From Topomyia yanbarensis (taxonomy: Eukaryota; Arthropoda; Insecta; Diptera; Culicidae), in assembly GCF_030247195.1 (NCBI RefSeq), contig NC_080671.1, positions 3,314,501 through 3,378,500 on the forward strand: DNA of 64,000 nucleotides. Direction: 5' to 3'. Positions 34,762 to 46,984 of the stretch are shown one piece after another; the first letter of the stretch is position 1; each line of letters begins with the position of its first letter. The notes below the pieces were generated by a model that did no database searches, was not told where the DNA came from, and worked only from the letters and a program-made list of their open reading frames with translations. The position numbers were made by a program, and so were the translations under genes.

Positions 34762-35773
34762 ATCGGCCAACCTCTGAGTCGATTCCTAATCCCACCAGGA
34801 GTACTTGCACCAAATTTGAAGCAAATCGGACAGGTCTAACTACCGGACCAACGTGCCTGAAGTTTGTATGGGAATTTTCAACAATTTACATGGAGAAAAC
34901 CCACCAGCACGCATTTTCGCCGCTAGGTGGCACTGTATACATCGTATTATCACTGTAAGTGAAAATAAGAAAGATAATTTAATTGTCTACAACTTTGTCG
35001 AAGACTGCTAGTAAATCCGGCTATGTTAAAATAAGTTATTAAACTTTTAACGAAGTGATGTCTGAGTCAGTTTTGCATGGGGCCTAGCAGTGCATGGTTG
35101 TGTATCAGTACTCGATTCACACGAACTGAACATTTTTGTGAAATAATCGTTAGGTTTAGCTCAATGGCATGTTTAGAAGAATTATAGTAAATGATACGAG
35201 TCATGCTTTGATTAGAAAATTTTAGTTCCACCTGTTACCGCATAGAGGGCGCCAACACAAACTTTTCAACGGAGAGAGATAGAAATTTGGTGTCTTCTAC
35301 AAAGTTATAGAACAGGCATTTTTCAGTATTTCTTCTGAACATCGTGATACTCTATCTCTCTTCTATGAAAAGTTAATAGTGGCGCCCTCTATGCGGTCAC
35401 AGGTGGAACTAAAATTTTCTAACCAAAACATAACTCGTATTATTTACTATAATTCTTGTAAACATACTATTCAGCTAAATCTAATCTAAAGTTTAATAAC
35501 TTCTTTTAACATAGCCGGATTTACTAGCAGTCTTCGACAAAGTTGTAGACAATTAAAATATCTTTCTTATTTTTACTTACAGTGATAATACGATGTATAC
35601 AGTGCCACCTAGCGGCGAAAATACGAGCTAGTGAGTTCTCTCCATGTAAATTGTTGAAAAATCTCATATAAACTTCAGGCACGTTGGTCCGGTAGTTAGA
35701 CTTGTCCGATTTGCTTCAAATTTGGTACAAGTACTCCTGGTGGGACTAGGAATCGACTCAGGGGTGGGCCGAT
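34762..35773. mobile_element. Foldback element, arms 430-520 bp
   Basis: The left arm (34762-35285) and right arm (35340-35773) are inverted copies, for example ATCGGCCAACCTCTGAGTCG against the complement of the end near 35773. GCCGCTAGGTGGCACTGTAT at about 34920 reappears inverted near 35620. Both arms keep TTGTCTACAACTTTGTCGAA. The right arm lacks about 110 bp (around 35050-35155 of the left arm, AACGAAGTGATG to ATAATCG). A lone arm at 62790-63085 retains that segment, so the right arm suffered a deletion. No coding frame; target duplication not identified. Confidence 0.85.
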
Positions 35774-36640
35774 TGAGTTTCCAAAAATTCATCATTTTTC
35801 TGGGCAGTCTAGTTTGTATGTATATGATTTATGGACTCCCAAACGGCTTAACCGATTGCCGTCAAAATTTATACATAGTAGGCATTCGTTATGCAGCGTG
35901 TTTGTGTGCTATTGGTTGAAGATTATCTGCCCGCCAGATGGCACTTCGGGGTAAATTGTATTATCCTTCTATTTTGTTGGAAGTCGCCGCAACGTGTGAT
36001 GGGTATTAGCTAGTTGTATATATTGTGTCCTTAAAAATATTTCTAACTGCATCCCATAGTCTGAATAAAATTGCATTAATATTATTTGTCTATCGATCTG
36101 AACTCCTTGTTTTAAGATATAGATGTGTCAAAATGTATTCCCATGAGTATAAATATAAAAAAAATAATTCCAAATTTCAAACAAATCCTAATTATTATTA
36201 TCCCATATTCTCGAAAAAATAAATTGTGAAGCAAAGAAATTTTTATCTGAATAAAAATATGCAATTGTTTTACATCGAGGATTTCCAACGCAAGAATTTT
36301 GAGCACAAGACACATACGTGGTTAATCCTAGGGTGTTTGTATTATTATTAAACTTTCGAGTGGGTAATTCCCCCCTCGGTGATTTTCGAGTGGGTAGTAC
36401 TACCCATACTACCCACACATTCCGCCGACCCTGTGAAAAAGTAATTCTTAGAAGAATAAGTTCTCAACATATTTTTCACGAAATACTCTAGGATAATATT
36501 AGTCATAATATGCATTTGGTTTGCGTTTCGTAAAATTCAAATTTTTTTCATGAACTTAACAATTCTGATCTGGGAGAGAGGGTAACCTCCGTTCTACCCT
36601 GGCTGCGCCACTGCTATCATACTTTCAACGGTAGTCTTTT
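35774..36640. other. No gene; fragments of repeat ends
   Basis: Near 36357-36415 an internal mirror-like CGAGTGGGTAGTACTACCC motif occurs. At about 36600-36613 the sequence CTGGCTGCGCCACTG is the complement of a CAGTGGCGCAGCCAG end, typical of hAT-type repeats, but its partner end was not found. Confidence 0.35.
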
Positions 36641-36832
36641 AATCTGCTTCTGTCTGTTGGCGGACATTCCAAAGCGGCTGCACAAAAAAGGAACCTAAAA
36701 AATTCGCGAATCGGTACCGCGTCACTACGACAATCGCACCGGTGTCTTTGCCGACCTACTGCGATCGCGTTCAGATAAAATAGAAAAAAAACAAACCGAA
36801 AACAAAATTAAAAACAAATCAAAGTCTCGTCA

Positions 36833-37039
36833 ATGCATCCGGACCACAACCGATTGCAGCAGTCGGCAGTAGGCTGTAGTAGTGCTGAGCGTTGGGCACA
36901 TCAAATCACCGCCGCCTTCGATGGATCAACCTGTGCGAATTTAGCGGGTCACGTCGGGCAGAATACAAAGGGCGAAATCATGCATAAATTATGTGTTTTT
37001 GTTCCTGCGAATCAGATCAGAGGGACAACGATAGACAAG
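36833..37039 (+). other. Weak candidate first coding exon
   Basis: An ATG at 36833 follows an A-rich leader (36778-36826) like many insect 5' UTRs. The frame stays open through ACAAG/GTATGG at 37039/37040, a good splice-donor match. The encoded stretch begins MHPDHNRLQQSAVGCSS and has no recognised domain. Base composition and codon variety are higher than in neighbouring repeats. There is no TATA box or acceptor pair, so this is only a candidate. Confidence 0.15.
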
Positions 37040-37549
37040 GTATGGAAATGGATTTTTTGCCCACCGGTTGTGTTTTGTAACGGTTCTAATTGTTTTTACC
37101 TTCCTCGAATCGATCAAACATCAAACCGCGTGGCAGTGTTTTGAAACATTCCGTGACTGAATTGTAGCTCTAGCCGAATTTGCATGGAAATCTGTGATTC
37201 GTAAAAATCCCGGCGATTGCTCTTTGGGTGTCCCCGATGGGATTGTGGTCAGCGGTAAAAATGGAACTCGAGAGCTGTACTCTGTAATTATAATATTCAA
37301 ATCACAATACTTAAATCCAGCTCAACTCGTTCCTGGTGATTGCTTGAAGCAACCACCGGCAGAAGACATTCGTCGGTGTCGTGATGTGAGCAAGGTGAAC
37401 CTCGAAGCGAAATGACAATTGTGTTTATCTGTTCGTGTGTGTGTGTATGTATGAACCAAATCCGACAAGCTGAGTAGTAGGGTGCCACTAAAAAATTCTG
37501 ATTATCACAAGATTCGGTTAATGTTTCGTAGCCAAACAAGGTCACCCTA

Positions 37550-37828
37550 CTACAGCAACTCCAACCCACTTCGAACGCTTTCGAGCAGGCGCCGCAGTTT
37601 GGGCCCGTCACGAAGCAGGCTCCGACCTTGGTCCCCGATGATGTAGACCTTGGATTTTTCGGGGCGTCTATGTGGGACTGCAATTATAAACACATTAGGG
37701 GCCGTATGCATCAAACAAGCCGCCAATTGGCGAAGCAGTCCGACCAAGTGGCAGGTGTTTGAATGGGATCGGAAAATGGGTAAAAAATCTGTGGCGTGCG
37801 GTAACTGTATTTCTACAATGTTTGACAA
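37550..37828 (-). other. Weak candidate exon on the minus strand
   Basis: A 92-codon frame rich in varied residues (PNVFIIAVPHRRPEKSKVYI, LLRDGPKLRRLLESVRSG). Within it TTATAATTGCAG/TCCCAC at 37678/37677 is a fair splice acceptor, and two frames are open after that site (the other reads TKVGACFVTGPNCGACSK). Not recognised. It may be a host exon, the 3' part of an unknown element, or chance in GC-richer DNA. Confidence 0.2.
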
Positions 37829-37849
37829 AGACTCTTTTGTTTGAAGCCT

Positions 37850-39700
37850 TTAAAACGTAGAGAGAGATTACTTTGGTTGTAATTGGTCCATTGATTGTAT
37901 TATTTTATGAATACATATGAAAAGTGAACTGGATTGTGTAAAAGAATTTTTTTGATCTCAAATCTTCAGTGATGCCCACCCTACGGATTTTGCATTTTCC
38001 GGATTAGTCATTAGTTTTTTTTTTGCTTACAGACAAATATTATATCACTGGAAGCACACCACCAATTTATTCTCGAAGTCCAATACCATTTCAGCTAGTC
38101 CATCCGGAGTCCAGATGGTATGCGTCCTTCATCTCGTCACCGCACACTTTGTTTCCATGTGTTTTTGTTGTTGTTGATTATTCAAATTAAGCTCCTCTGC
38201 TGGTCGCCCAATGATGACGAGATGTAGCCAACTCCGAAGTTGCTGGACTTTGCATTTGATTTGAATCAAAATTTGTGGTATTATTACGATCTCCGTAAGG
38301 GGTAATTATCATTACGCGTCCACAATCTCCACGTCGTCGGTTGCCACGAACCAGTCACCACTACTCCGGTCCGTCGTAATGATGATCGTTTACAATCTGC
38401 GTCGGTTTTTGTTTTACGACTGCGTGAGATCTGGTCACATTTCTGGGTACTTCTTCCTGTTCCAATCTCAGCACTAATAATTGGAATAATTCAACAAAAT
38501 TATGAAAATGAAGCCACTGATGAAAGAAAATGCTGAAAGCTTGATGGACAACACTCGTTTCTTATTATATACAAATGACGAATTTTGAGCATCATGCGAT
38601 TCGACATCCGCCCCATAGTTTGAAAATAGACGACGCACAACACAGCAAACCATGACTATGAATCTGCCTAAAATCTCATTATATCTCGAGACGGGCGAGG
38701 GGAAATGTTCATTATCAGCTGCGATGTTTCCCAAACAACCAGCGCCTACTGTTACGATGTGGCTGTTAGTACAATTGTAATCAGATGCAAAAGACGTCAT
38801 TTTCTAAACACAACGCAATTAAAGTAGGCATGAAATGCTGATTCCCATCAGGGGGGTCACTAACTAACGTAAAACAGTGCTAAACTATTGCATCAAGCTT
38901 TGGGGGGTAGTGAATCGTTTTATTTTTTATTCAGTTCAACGTTGTGTACAAATTTACAAACACAATAGCCGTCGTCAATTGTCACTTTGGGCTACGGCGC
39001 ACTAAGTGTCCCCCGAGGGGGCGCTGAAGCGCCGCCAATGGAACACGTTTTGCGACGACGCTGCTCGGTCCGGTCCGGTCCGGAAGTTAATTACTCAATG
39101 AGTATGGGTTTTCCCTTCATTCATAACGCCTCCGCCGTCCGGCTGTGTAGGGCCGAAACCTGTAAATTATGAATGAATACAATGAGACCTACCCGGGCTT
39201 ATGTGGATCATACCCCGCCATCGGTTCCGAGTAGAAGAACTAATTCCGAAAACTCGTCAGTTTGCCGTTGGTTTTTGAAGTTGTTGCTGAGTAGCTTTCC
39301 GAGCCCGCCAGCGATTGCTCGAGGATTCGGTTTTGAACTGATGTCGGCGTATTTGGGCTGAACGAACGAAACACAGAAGAGTCCCGCCGATGGGAATAAT
39401 TATAGGGCTAGAATTAGGTTGTATTTTATTTTCTGGAAGGAATCTAATCTGTTGGCAGGAGATTAATTAAATTTTGGATACGCCACGAAGAAGGTGAAGA
39501 ACAGGAAGTGCACCTGAAATGAGAATAAGTATTTGAATGCAAATCGTGGAAGATTTAATTATGATTGATTTGAGCTAGTCGATATCATTTGTCTTCTGTT
39601 CGGTGATTGATGATTTTGATTTTGATCTATCCTTCATGCACTTCATGAGTCTTTCACGTTTTGTATGTTTGATTGTAATACGTTGATGAAACGTTGCGTT
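37850..39700. other. Non-repeat DNA without a recognised gene
   Basis: Fairly complex sequence with small frames only. A short GGTCCGGTCCGGTCCGG tandem lies near 39068. A hairpin CCCCCGAGGGGG occurs near 39010. Could be host intron or regulatory DNA. Confidence 0.3.
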
Positions 39701-39703
39701 TTA

Positions 39704-40245
39704 GACGAATTTCGCGCCAATCGTATTCAGAGTTGGCAGCACCCTCTCAGATTTTAATGAAACTTTCTGTACACGAATACTTTGTCACAAAAAGCCACTT
39801 TGCATACTTTGTTTTTCCACAAATGATCTAGACTGTCTTTTGAAAGGGGCCAAATTTTTTTTACCATTTTTTCCTAACAGCTATAGTCTAAAAATCACAA
39901 GTCCTACAAAAAAATCTTGTATGAGTGATTTTTACAAAATTAGTCAAATTTTCGAATAAAAATATTGAAAAAAATGTTCATTAACTCCTACACTGAAAAA
40001 AATCGATTTTAAAAATTTAAAGTCGATTTACAAAAAAACCCATTTTTGATTTGGATGAAATTTTGTTCCAAGGTAGATAATTATGTTCCCTACTTACCGT
40101 CAAAAATTCAAGATGGGCACTTTTAAGGAAAAAAAGTTATTCGAAAAAAACTTCTTTTCCAAACTAATTTTTTTTTCAGTTTATTTTTATCGAAAAATAA
40201 ACCAACGAAAATCATAATCATCTCAGATTCCAATAAAACTCAGTT
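39704..40245 (+). repeat. Single arm of the long-inverted-arm family
   Basis: Starts GACGAATTTCGCGCCAATCG and matches the left arm at 20171 and, inverted, the right arm at 23092. It ends near AATCATCTCAGATTCC at about 40220. Landmarks in order are GATCTAGACTGTC, CACTGAAAAAAATCGATTTT and TTTGTTCCAAGGTAG. It is alone here: the nearest inverted partner is at 46985-47425, 6.7 kb away. Confidence 0.85.
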
Positions 40246-40606
40246 TGTGAGAAGATATTGTCTAATTTAGCAACTAAGCATATTTTAATTAAGGGGTTAA
40301 CTACTTTTTCATTTTTCATAAAATCGATATTTTTTTATTACTTTATCTGAAAGTACAACTCCTTGAGAATGTTTTCCCAAATTTTTATAGAGATCCGAGA
40401 AATAGATCAAAAGTTACAACGCGTCCAAGCGCGCTTCGTCTACCAAGAGCAGTAGTAATTTGAAATTTTAATTTCGATTATCTCGAAATGTCGTCTTACT
40501 AAAAATGGTTTTTCCGTGATCACTATTGCCGAAAAACTACTCAATCAATTTTCTTAGTTTTTTTTCAATTAATCGTAATTAATTTTTCTCGTACTTTAAC
40601 GATTCC

Positions 40607-41092
40607 TTTTTGCCTTTCTCATATAGAAAGGTTATGCAATCACTCTGAAAAACGTCAACCTAATCCCGGCCCGGAGGGCCGAGTGTCATATCCCATTCGA
40701 CTCAGTTCGTCGAGATCGGAAAAAGTCTGTATGTGTGTGTATGTGTGTATGTATGTGTGTGTATGTGTGTGTGTATGTATGTGCGTATGTGTCAAATAAT
40801 GTCACTCATTTTTCTCAGAGATGGCTGGACCGATTTGCCCAAACTTAGTCTCAAATGAAAGGTGCCACCTTCCCATCGGCTGCTATTGAATTTTGGATCG
40901 ATCGGAATTCTCGTTCCGGAATTACGGGTTTCAGAGTGCGGCCACACAGAAATTTCTCATAAAAACTATAGGAAAAATTAAAAATAGAATTTTTATTTTT
41001 GATGCTAAATGTATTCAAGGTGCATAAAACGTCGAGATTTGATGCAAACACGAAAAAAAATTGACGAAGATTCACTTTTTTGGATTTTGCAC
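40607..41092 (+). repeat. GCCTTTCTCAT dispersed repeat, uninterrupted copy
   Basis: Blocks in order are GCCTTTCTCATATAGAAAGG, TTATGCAATCACTCTGAAAA, CCCGGCCCGGAGGGCC, a GT-rich tract (40728-40790), ATGGCTGGACCGATTTGCC and TTCCGGAATTACGGG. It serves as the empty-site reference for the hAT insertion at 9530-12553. CCTTTCTCATATAGAAAGG is itself nearly palindromic. No protein-coding content. Confidence 0.85.
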
Positions 41093-41096
41093 ATTT

Positions 41097-41670
41097 TTGC
41101 CTTTCTCATATAGAAAGGTTATGCAATCACTCTGAAAAACGTCAACCTAATCCCGGCCAAATTTTTTTTTCGACTCGCATAAGGTTTCTGGATTTTAACA
41201 GGGGCGTAGTTGATGGTTTACGGAGAGGGGTTACACCCCCCTCTACTGTTCACTCCCCTCCTTTAAAAATCTCCTTAAATCACCCCTCAGACCACCACCT
41301 CATACCCCTCCCTTTCAACCCCATTATCTTTAAACCACCACTATATTACAAAGCATACCAATTTAAGCTTGGGAGTCGTTCGTTCATGGGACTTTCGCCC
41401 TCCTCACATACCCATCCCCGCATGACAAAATGAGTTAGCAAGCAGATAACATTGATCTAATGCTGATTAGGCTAATGGAGTATGATATTTTTTTGTTTCA
41501 AGTGTTTCACCGTCGACACGTAGCTCATCAAGTTCGTGGCTGGCATGCCATTGTGTATAAGTGCAAAGTGTACTAAGAATGTAATGGACATTTCCACAAT
41601 TATGTTGAACATAAAAAGCCTCCGTGCCATAGTTTAGAGAAATGAGAAAGGCACAATTGCACCGCTAGGT
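41097..41670. repeat. Second GCCTTTCTCAT copy plus hAT-like repeat
   Basis: Restarts with GCCTTTCTCATATAGAAAGG and keeps the first 60 bases of the repeat, then changes after CCCGGCC. At 41199 CAGGGGCGTAGTTGATGG opens a different block with C-rich runs, related to 31118-31570. It ends with ATGAGAAAGGCACAATTGC near 41647, the inverted counterpart of GCCTTTCTCAT, suggesting the family has inverted ends. Confidence 0.6.
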
Positions 41671-41753
41671 GGATTAAAACAGGTTTTTTAAAAAAAAGGT
41701 CGAACATTAGACTTTTTTACTTTGGTCGATTGTAATCATAATATATCTACATT

Positions 41754-41990
41754 TCTCGACAAACATACGATTACGGCTAAAAAGCCAACTATCAAAATTC
41801 TCTTTGAAAGGAAATTCCAGACAAACCGTTACTGGCTAAACGCAGTTCATAGCAGTTAATGCAAGAGAAAACTTTTTTCTTTTGTTTACTATAAACATCT
41901 GTGATTGGCGGGTAACAGTTTGTCTGAAATTTCATTTCAAAAAGAATTTTACCAGTTGGCTTTTAAGCCGTAATCATATGTTTGTCGAGA
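41754..41990. mobile_element. Hairpin MITE with 83-bp inverted arms
   Basis: The arm 41754-41836 (begins TCTCGACAAACATACGATTA) and the arm 41908-41990 are inverted copies with roughly 88% identity by eye, separated by 71 bp. ACGGCTAAAAAGCCAACT is matched by ACGGCTTAAAAGCCAACT. Compact, no frame; probably a MITE or a local fold-back duplication. Confidence 0.7.
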
Positions 41991-42029
41991 TTTGATCTAC
42001 GCATATTATACATTTTCGGAAAGGGCACA

Positions 42030-42905
42030 TCAATACCTTTCGAACTGTTTCGATCGGATCCTATTTGAACAAGATATTGACAAATAGCTAAAATAGTGCC
42101 CAAAAACACCAAAGAAATCTTGAAAATGCTTCTTTGAAAAAAAAATGGACTTGGTTTTCGTATTCAGCGATCCAAAATTACCAGAGAAAACACTTTTCTT
42201 CTTAGCTTATCGCGATTACCTTAAAATTGTTAAAATCTGTCACATTAGATTCTGAAAATATGAAAAATTATTTTTCTGTGATAAAAAATAGAGCAAAAAC
42301 AAAAAAGCGGAAGCAAAAGAAAAACTTTTTTTTTAAACTCGAACTTCTTTGAAAGAGAAATAGAGTATTATTTTCGTATTCAACAACCCAAAATTAATCT
42401 TTAAAAACACTTTTTCTCGTGACTTCATTTTTCTTAAAAACTAGTGTAATCTTATTTAAGACCAAATAAGATATGTGAAAAACAGAGCAATTTTCACTAG
42501 GTGCCTAATAACATCACCAGTTTTTGTCAGATTTACGAGGTCTTTGGCTTAAAATTCACGTGAGAAATTTGCCTTTCTCATAAGATTTTAAAAGATTTTT
42601 TTTGCTGATTTAATTTTTTATGAAAAATCAACTAAAAATTAGTAATTTTACCAAGCACTACTTTTTTGACTTTAGTTGCTCTTAACATCAATACCTTTCG
42701 AATGGTGAGTGGTTTGTGTTAATCGGAAGATTCGTTCCTGAGATATTGGTCAAAAACTGCAAAAAGTGCTCAAAAACACCTTTTTTAAAAATTCACAAAA
42801 ACGATTCTTTGAAAAAGAAAATGAATATGATTTTCGTGCTCAGCGACCCAAAATTGACTTAGAAAACATCTTTTTTCTTAACTTTATGCAATTAACCCAA
42901 AATTT
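42030..42905. repeat. Two direct copies of an AT-rich repeat
   Basis: ACATCAATACCTTTCGAA occurs at about 42027 and 42687. Each copy is followed by a GATATTG..CAAA block, CAAAAACACC, a TTCTTTGAAAAA block and CAGCGA(T/C)CCAAAATT. Copies are about 660 bp apart and diverged. No termini or genes. Confidence 0.65.
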
Positions 42906-42909
42906 GTAA

Positions 42910-43890
42910 ACTAGTGTTACGAAATGAATAAAATTAAAGAAATGAACAAAATGAATCAAATGAATCAAATTAATCAAATGAATTAAATGAATGAAATGAA
43001 TGAAATGAATGAAATGAATTAATCGAATTAAATGAATTAAATGAATCAAATGAATTAAATGAATTAAATGAATTAAATGAATTAAATGAATTAAATGAAT
43101 TAAATGAATTAAATGAATTAAATGCATTAAATGAATCAAATGAATCAAATGATTCGAATGAATCAAATGAACCAATTGAAACAAATGAATCAAATGAATT
43201 TAATGGATCCAGAGAATGGAATGAATGGAATGAATGAAATGAATGAAACGAATGAAATGGATAAAAAGAATAAAATGATTGGAATGAATGAAAAGGATAA
43301 AGCTAATAAAAATGAATTGAATCAAATGAATAAATAGAACAAACGAATCAAATAAACAAAACGAATAGAATTGACAAAATGAATAAAAAGAAAAAGAACA
43401 TGAATAGATTGGAATGAAAAGGCTAAGCAGTGGTGTTAAAAAGTTATAAAATAATAGAAAACAATAAATTGTGTCAAATAAATAATTTGGACGAAATGAA
43501 TAAATCTGAAAAATTGATCAAATTATTAAAATGAAGAAACTGAAAAAATTTATAAACCGGAAAATCCGAAAAGAATGCATAGAAGGAAAACAATGAATAA
43601 AATAAGTTAAATAAATAATATGAATAAAATGTGCAAAAAAAAATAAACTGATCAGAGTGAATCCAAAGAAGGAAACGAATAAAATAGATTAAATGAATCC
43701 AAATGAAAAAATGAATAAAAGGAATGGTAAAAGAAATAAATAATTAAAATGCAAAGATCACATACTTAAAATTAGTCAAGTGTTCAAAATAAATAAAATA
43801 AGCAAGACGAATAAAATCCATGAAATGAAAAAATTGAACAAATTTACTATTTAGAATGAAATTAAAAATCGTTTTTGAATGAAGTAAATG
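42910..43890. repeat. ATGAATTAA minisatellite grading into AT-rich debris
   Basis: The core at about 43010-43135 is near-perfect 9-bp ATGAATTAA units; on both sides 5-, 9- and 10-bp variants (ATGAA, ATGAATCAA, ATGAATGAA) continue with growing noise to about 43890. Because 9 is a multiple of three, both strands stay open: the minus strand reads repeated His-Leu-Ile and the plus strand Met-Asn-Gln. No signal peptide, leader or conserved domain supports a protein. Confidence 0.9.
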
Positions 43891-45020
43891 AATAAACCGG
43901 ATTGTGAGAACTATTGTATCAGAAAGTTATGCATTGTTTTTGAAAATCTCATCATCTGAAAAATGGCTAATTAGTATGCAATGAACTTTCTAAAGTTTTC
44001 ATTCTTTTTTTTATCACTTTTTCGTTTTCGTTTTTCTTTTCTAGGCAGCGACGTTTAAGATTATCTGGTGTTTCTACTTTATCAATAGACCTTAATTAGT
44101 TATAAGGAACCTGAAACGTTCAATTTGTTTTGGAATTCAATGTTGGATAGTAAAGTAAGACAAGGCCACATGTGCTTTCAAACCCTTTAAACAGAAAGCG
44201 ACAGACGGAGAATGCGATTTGTGAATGGGAAAGGTAGACATTTTAATGTTTTCATTTGCATTGACGAAAATAGTGCGAAGCTATGCTATGTCGATAGCAC
44301 AAAAGCCATTCAGTTGATTATAATGTAGTCCCTTTCCAGTCATCCTTATAGCTTGTATATTATTTCGTTTGGAATTTTCGTTCAGGAAATATGGATAAAT
44401 GAGCGCTATACAAACTAATACTTCGAAAAAGAATTGGTTCTAATTTTCAGGATAAGTATTTAATTTGTTGGAAACGCAAGCGGCCAATGAAAGTGTCACT
44501 TGACATAATACTACTCTTGATGGATAGACATACTTGACGTTACAAGTCTTAATTTTCTGCGAATAAATATGTTTCTAATTACAATGGTCATGAAAAGAGT
44601 ACCTTCGGCTTCATTTGTTATTACACAGTAATGTGTATGGAAAAAATGTTGTCAGATCAAACGTTTCCGTACACAGTACATCCAAGGCTCATCTACTAAT
44701 TGTTGTCACATTGAATTTCAATTCAATTGAATTGTCCTTAGTATATAGCAAAAATGGACAACAGTAAATTAGAAGAAACATTGTACTTGGATCCCCCATC
44801 GAGAGTGGAGTCTTTGGGAGACTTTTTTTCCCGGAGCTAATTCGTGGATATTTTTAGGCTTTGATCCGTTATTCTTCATAATAGTTCATACCAATACAGT
44901 GAATATATATTGTCAATAATACATCACAAAAAAGATGTTCTTACTTTTCACATGGCATATTTGAGTTAAGTTAAGTTAAATATTTTTTTAGATAGCTATG
45001 AATTTCTTTAATTATAGTGT
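43890..45020. other. No gene recognised
   Basis: AT-rich; TTAAGTTAAGTTAA occurs near 44965. No repeats with clear ends, no coding motif. Confidence 0.3.
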
Positions 45021-45027
45021 ATGAATA

Positions 45028-45104
45028 CTGCCGTTATAAGCATATTTGCCCCATGGTCTATGGGATTCCCTATATACATGGGACAATTATGCGTAGAACG
45101 GCAG
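45028..45104. repeat. Small imperfect hairpin repeat
   Basis: CTGCCGTTATAAGCATATTT at 45028 is matched in inverted form by the segment ending at 45104 (CTGCCGTTCTACGCATAATT), and CCCCATG by CCCATGT. The loop is about 12-15 nt. I remember similar CTGCCGTT...GCATA.TTG words as ends of Aedes MITEs; this may be a MITE reduced to its ends. Confidence 0.6.
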
Positions 45105-45519
45105 AATAGAACTGAATTAAATTTTAGTTGATGTAGTTTTCGATTTTTGGTCGCCTGCCTACCCATAGTTCAACGTTTTGGAAAGATACACCTTTCATCT
45201 TGATGGCGTGAACATTTGAAAACCGTTATAGTTTTCTCACAATACAAAAATTTTGCAAATTTTCTCAGGACTACAAATATTTTATTTAACAAGTAGAATG
45301 TAGTATTAAACTTGTTTTCTTCTACACTAAAATGCAAAAAAAACTATTTACAGACAAAAAATAGTATTGTCTTCTCAAACCTCAAGAATTACATCGTACA
45401 CGTGATTGGACATTAATAAATATTTCAGATTATCAGAAGATCTTATCACACAACTTAGAAATGGATAGAGAAACAGCAAGACAGTTGTGAGTCGTGACAG
45501 TTACCACGAACACGAAGAA

Positions 45520-45584
45520 AGCAAGACAGAGGACAGAGAGAAGAGAGAGAGAGAGAAAGAGAAAAAGAGAAGAGAGAGAGAAGA

Positions 45585-45618
<34 letters not shown>

Positions 45619-45626
45619 AGAGAGAG

Positions 45627-45688
<62 letters not shown>

Positions 45689-45712
45689 AGAGAGAGAGTA
45701 AGTGAGAGTGAG
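45520..45712. repeat. GA-rich imperfect microsatellite
   Basis: Nearly pure purine on the plus strand, GA dinucleotides broken by single extra A or G (AGAGAAAGAGAGAG). Frames through it (Arg-Glu-Lys on plus, Ser-Leu-Phe on minus) are artefacts. Confidence 0.95.
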
Positions 45713-46535
45713 AAAGGGGCGGCGTGTGAGAAATGGCAAATTTTGTTTAGTGCCGTGACCTTATACTTACAGGTATATTATGCGATATATTTATTTCTTT
45801 ACACCCGTTTTGTAAATAGCGTAACAAGTAATTTTTGCGCCATGACCTGTATAACTTAGATCTTGCGAAAGAAGCTAAATTTTCGCTAGAATTTTGGGAT
45901 TCAAAAGTACAGTTGTTCGCGGTGATGCTACGACTATAATTATATGAGAAATCTTTTACCTCACTCCTAGGTTGATTACTTGGTGATCTATGAATTAATA
46001 TACCATCCAACATCTACCTTACGGTTGAACGAAACACCTTATTCAAGGGATAAATTAAACACATAAACTCTAGAAAAAATTTCTCTATGAGGTCAACTTA
46101 CACATTATTTTGTCTTTAAGAAAACTTGCATATTAATTTTTGAGAAATAATTTATATATTATTGAGGTAATTCACAAAACGTTTTAAGAAACGAATTCCT
46201 TGAATCACGTAGATGCGTTTCCATACTTCGATATTTAGAACCGGTTTAGTTTAGCCCCTAGAACACCAGTACATCAATACTCTGTATTTAACGGTCTCAT
46301 TTTTAGATAGTGAAAATTGATAAGCGGGGAATAAAAATACAAAATGTTTAATATCTCCGCCGCTCGTTAACGGATTTTGACAATCTATAGCTTGTTAGAA
46401 AGGTATTTTCATAAGCTTTCGACATCTTTCTAGTTTGCGCGACATTGTTTGAAAGTTATTTGCCTAAAACGCAATTTATTTTGACAAAATCACCCATATC
46501 TCGAAAAGTAAACAACATATCGAAAATCAAAAATA
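45713..46535. other. No gene recognised
   Basis: Includes a minus-strand frame of 88 codons at 45747-46013 (ends YLQNGCKEINISHNIPVSIR) without recognised motifs. The last 200 bases read like a dispersed repeat (ACGGATTTTGACAATCTATA). Confidence 0.3.
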
Positions 46536-46539
46536 ATAG

Positions 46540-46745
46540 TGTCAAATGGCAACGTTAGGCCTTTCATTAGTTTCATTAGGATCGGTTCAGCCGTTGCTGA
46601 GATAATTTGACATTTTGTACATACATACATACATATACACACACATACAGACATTGTCTCAATTTGTCGATCTGAGTCGATTGGTATATGAAACTCGACC
46701 CTCCGGGCCTCGGAAAAAGTTTTCAAAGTTTGAGCGAATTCTATA
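46540..46745 (-). repeat. GCCTTTCTCAT family, partial inverted copy
   Basis: Read on the minus strand it gives the CCCGGAGGGTCGAGT, ATACCAATCGACTCAGAT and GT-rich blocks of the repeat at 40607, in the same order. It lacks the conserved first 60 bases. Confidence 0.65.
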
Positions 46746-46984
46746 CATTTCTTTTGTAAGAAATGTAAAACGTTCTCGAATGCAGAAAAAACATATTATT
46801 TATTCAACTAATCGTTAAGGTACGAGGAATACTCATATACTAATGGTTTGTTTTGAATTTTGCGATTTTAGATGATCTATTGGTCTTCAATCGTGATCAC
46901 CGCAAACCTCTTAAATAAAAAAGGGTTTCGGGGAAAAAGCCATAATTCCGATAATTGTCAATTTATTTTTATAAACTTATGCTT

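Noticed and set aside
42840..43337. His-Leu-Ile and Met-Asn-Gln repeat proteins
   Set aside because: The 9-bp repeat keeps frames open automatically; no other coding evidence.
45487..45859. Arg-Glu-Lys-rich frames over the GA tract
   Set aside because: Artefact of a GA microsatellite.
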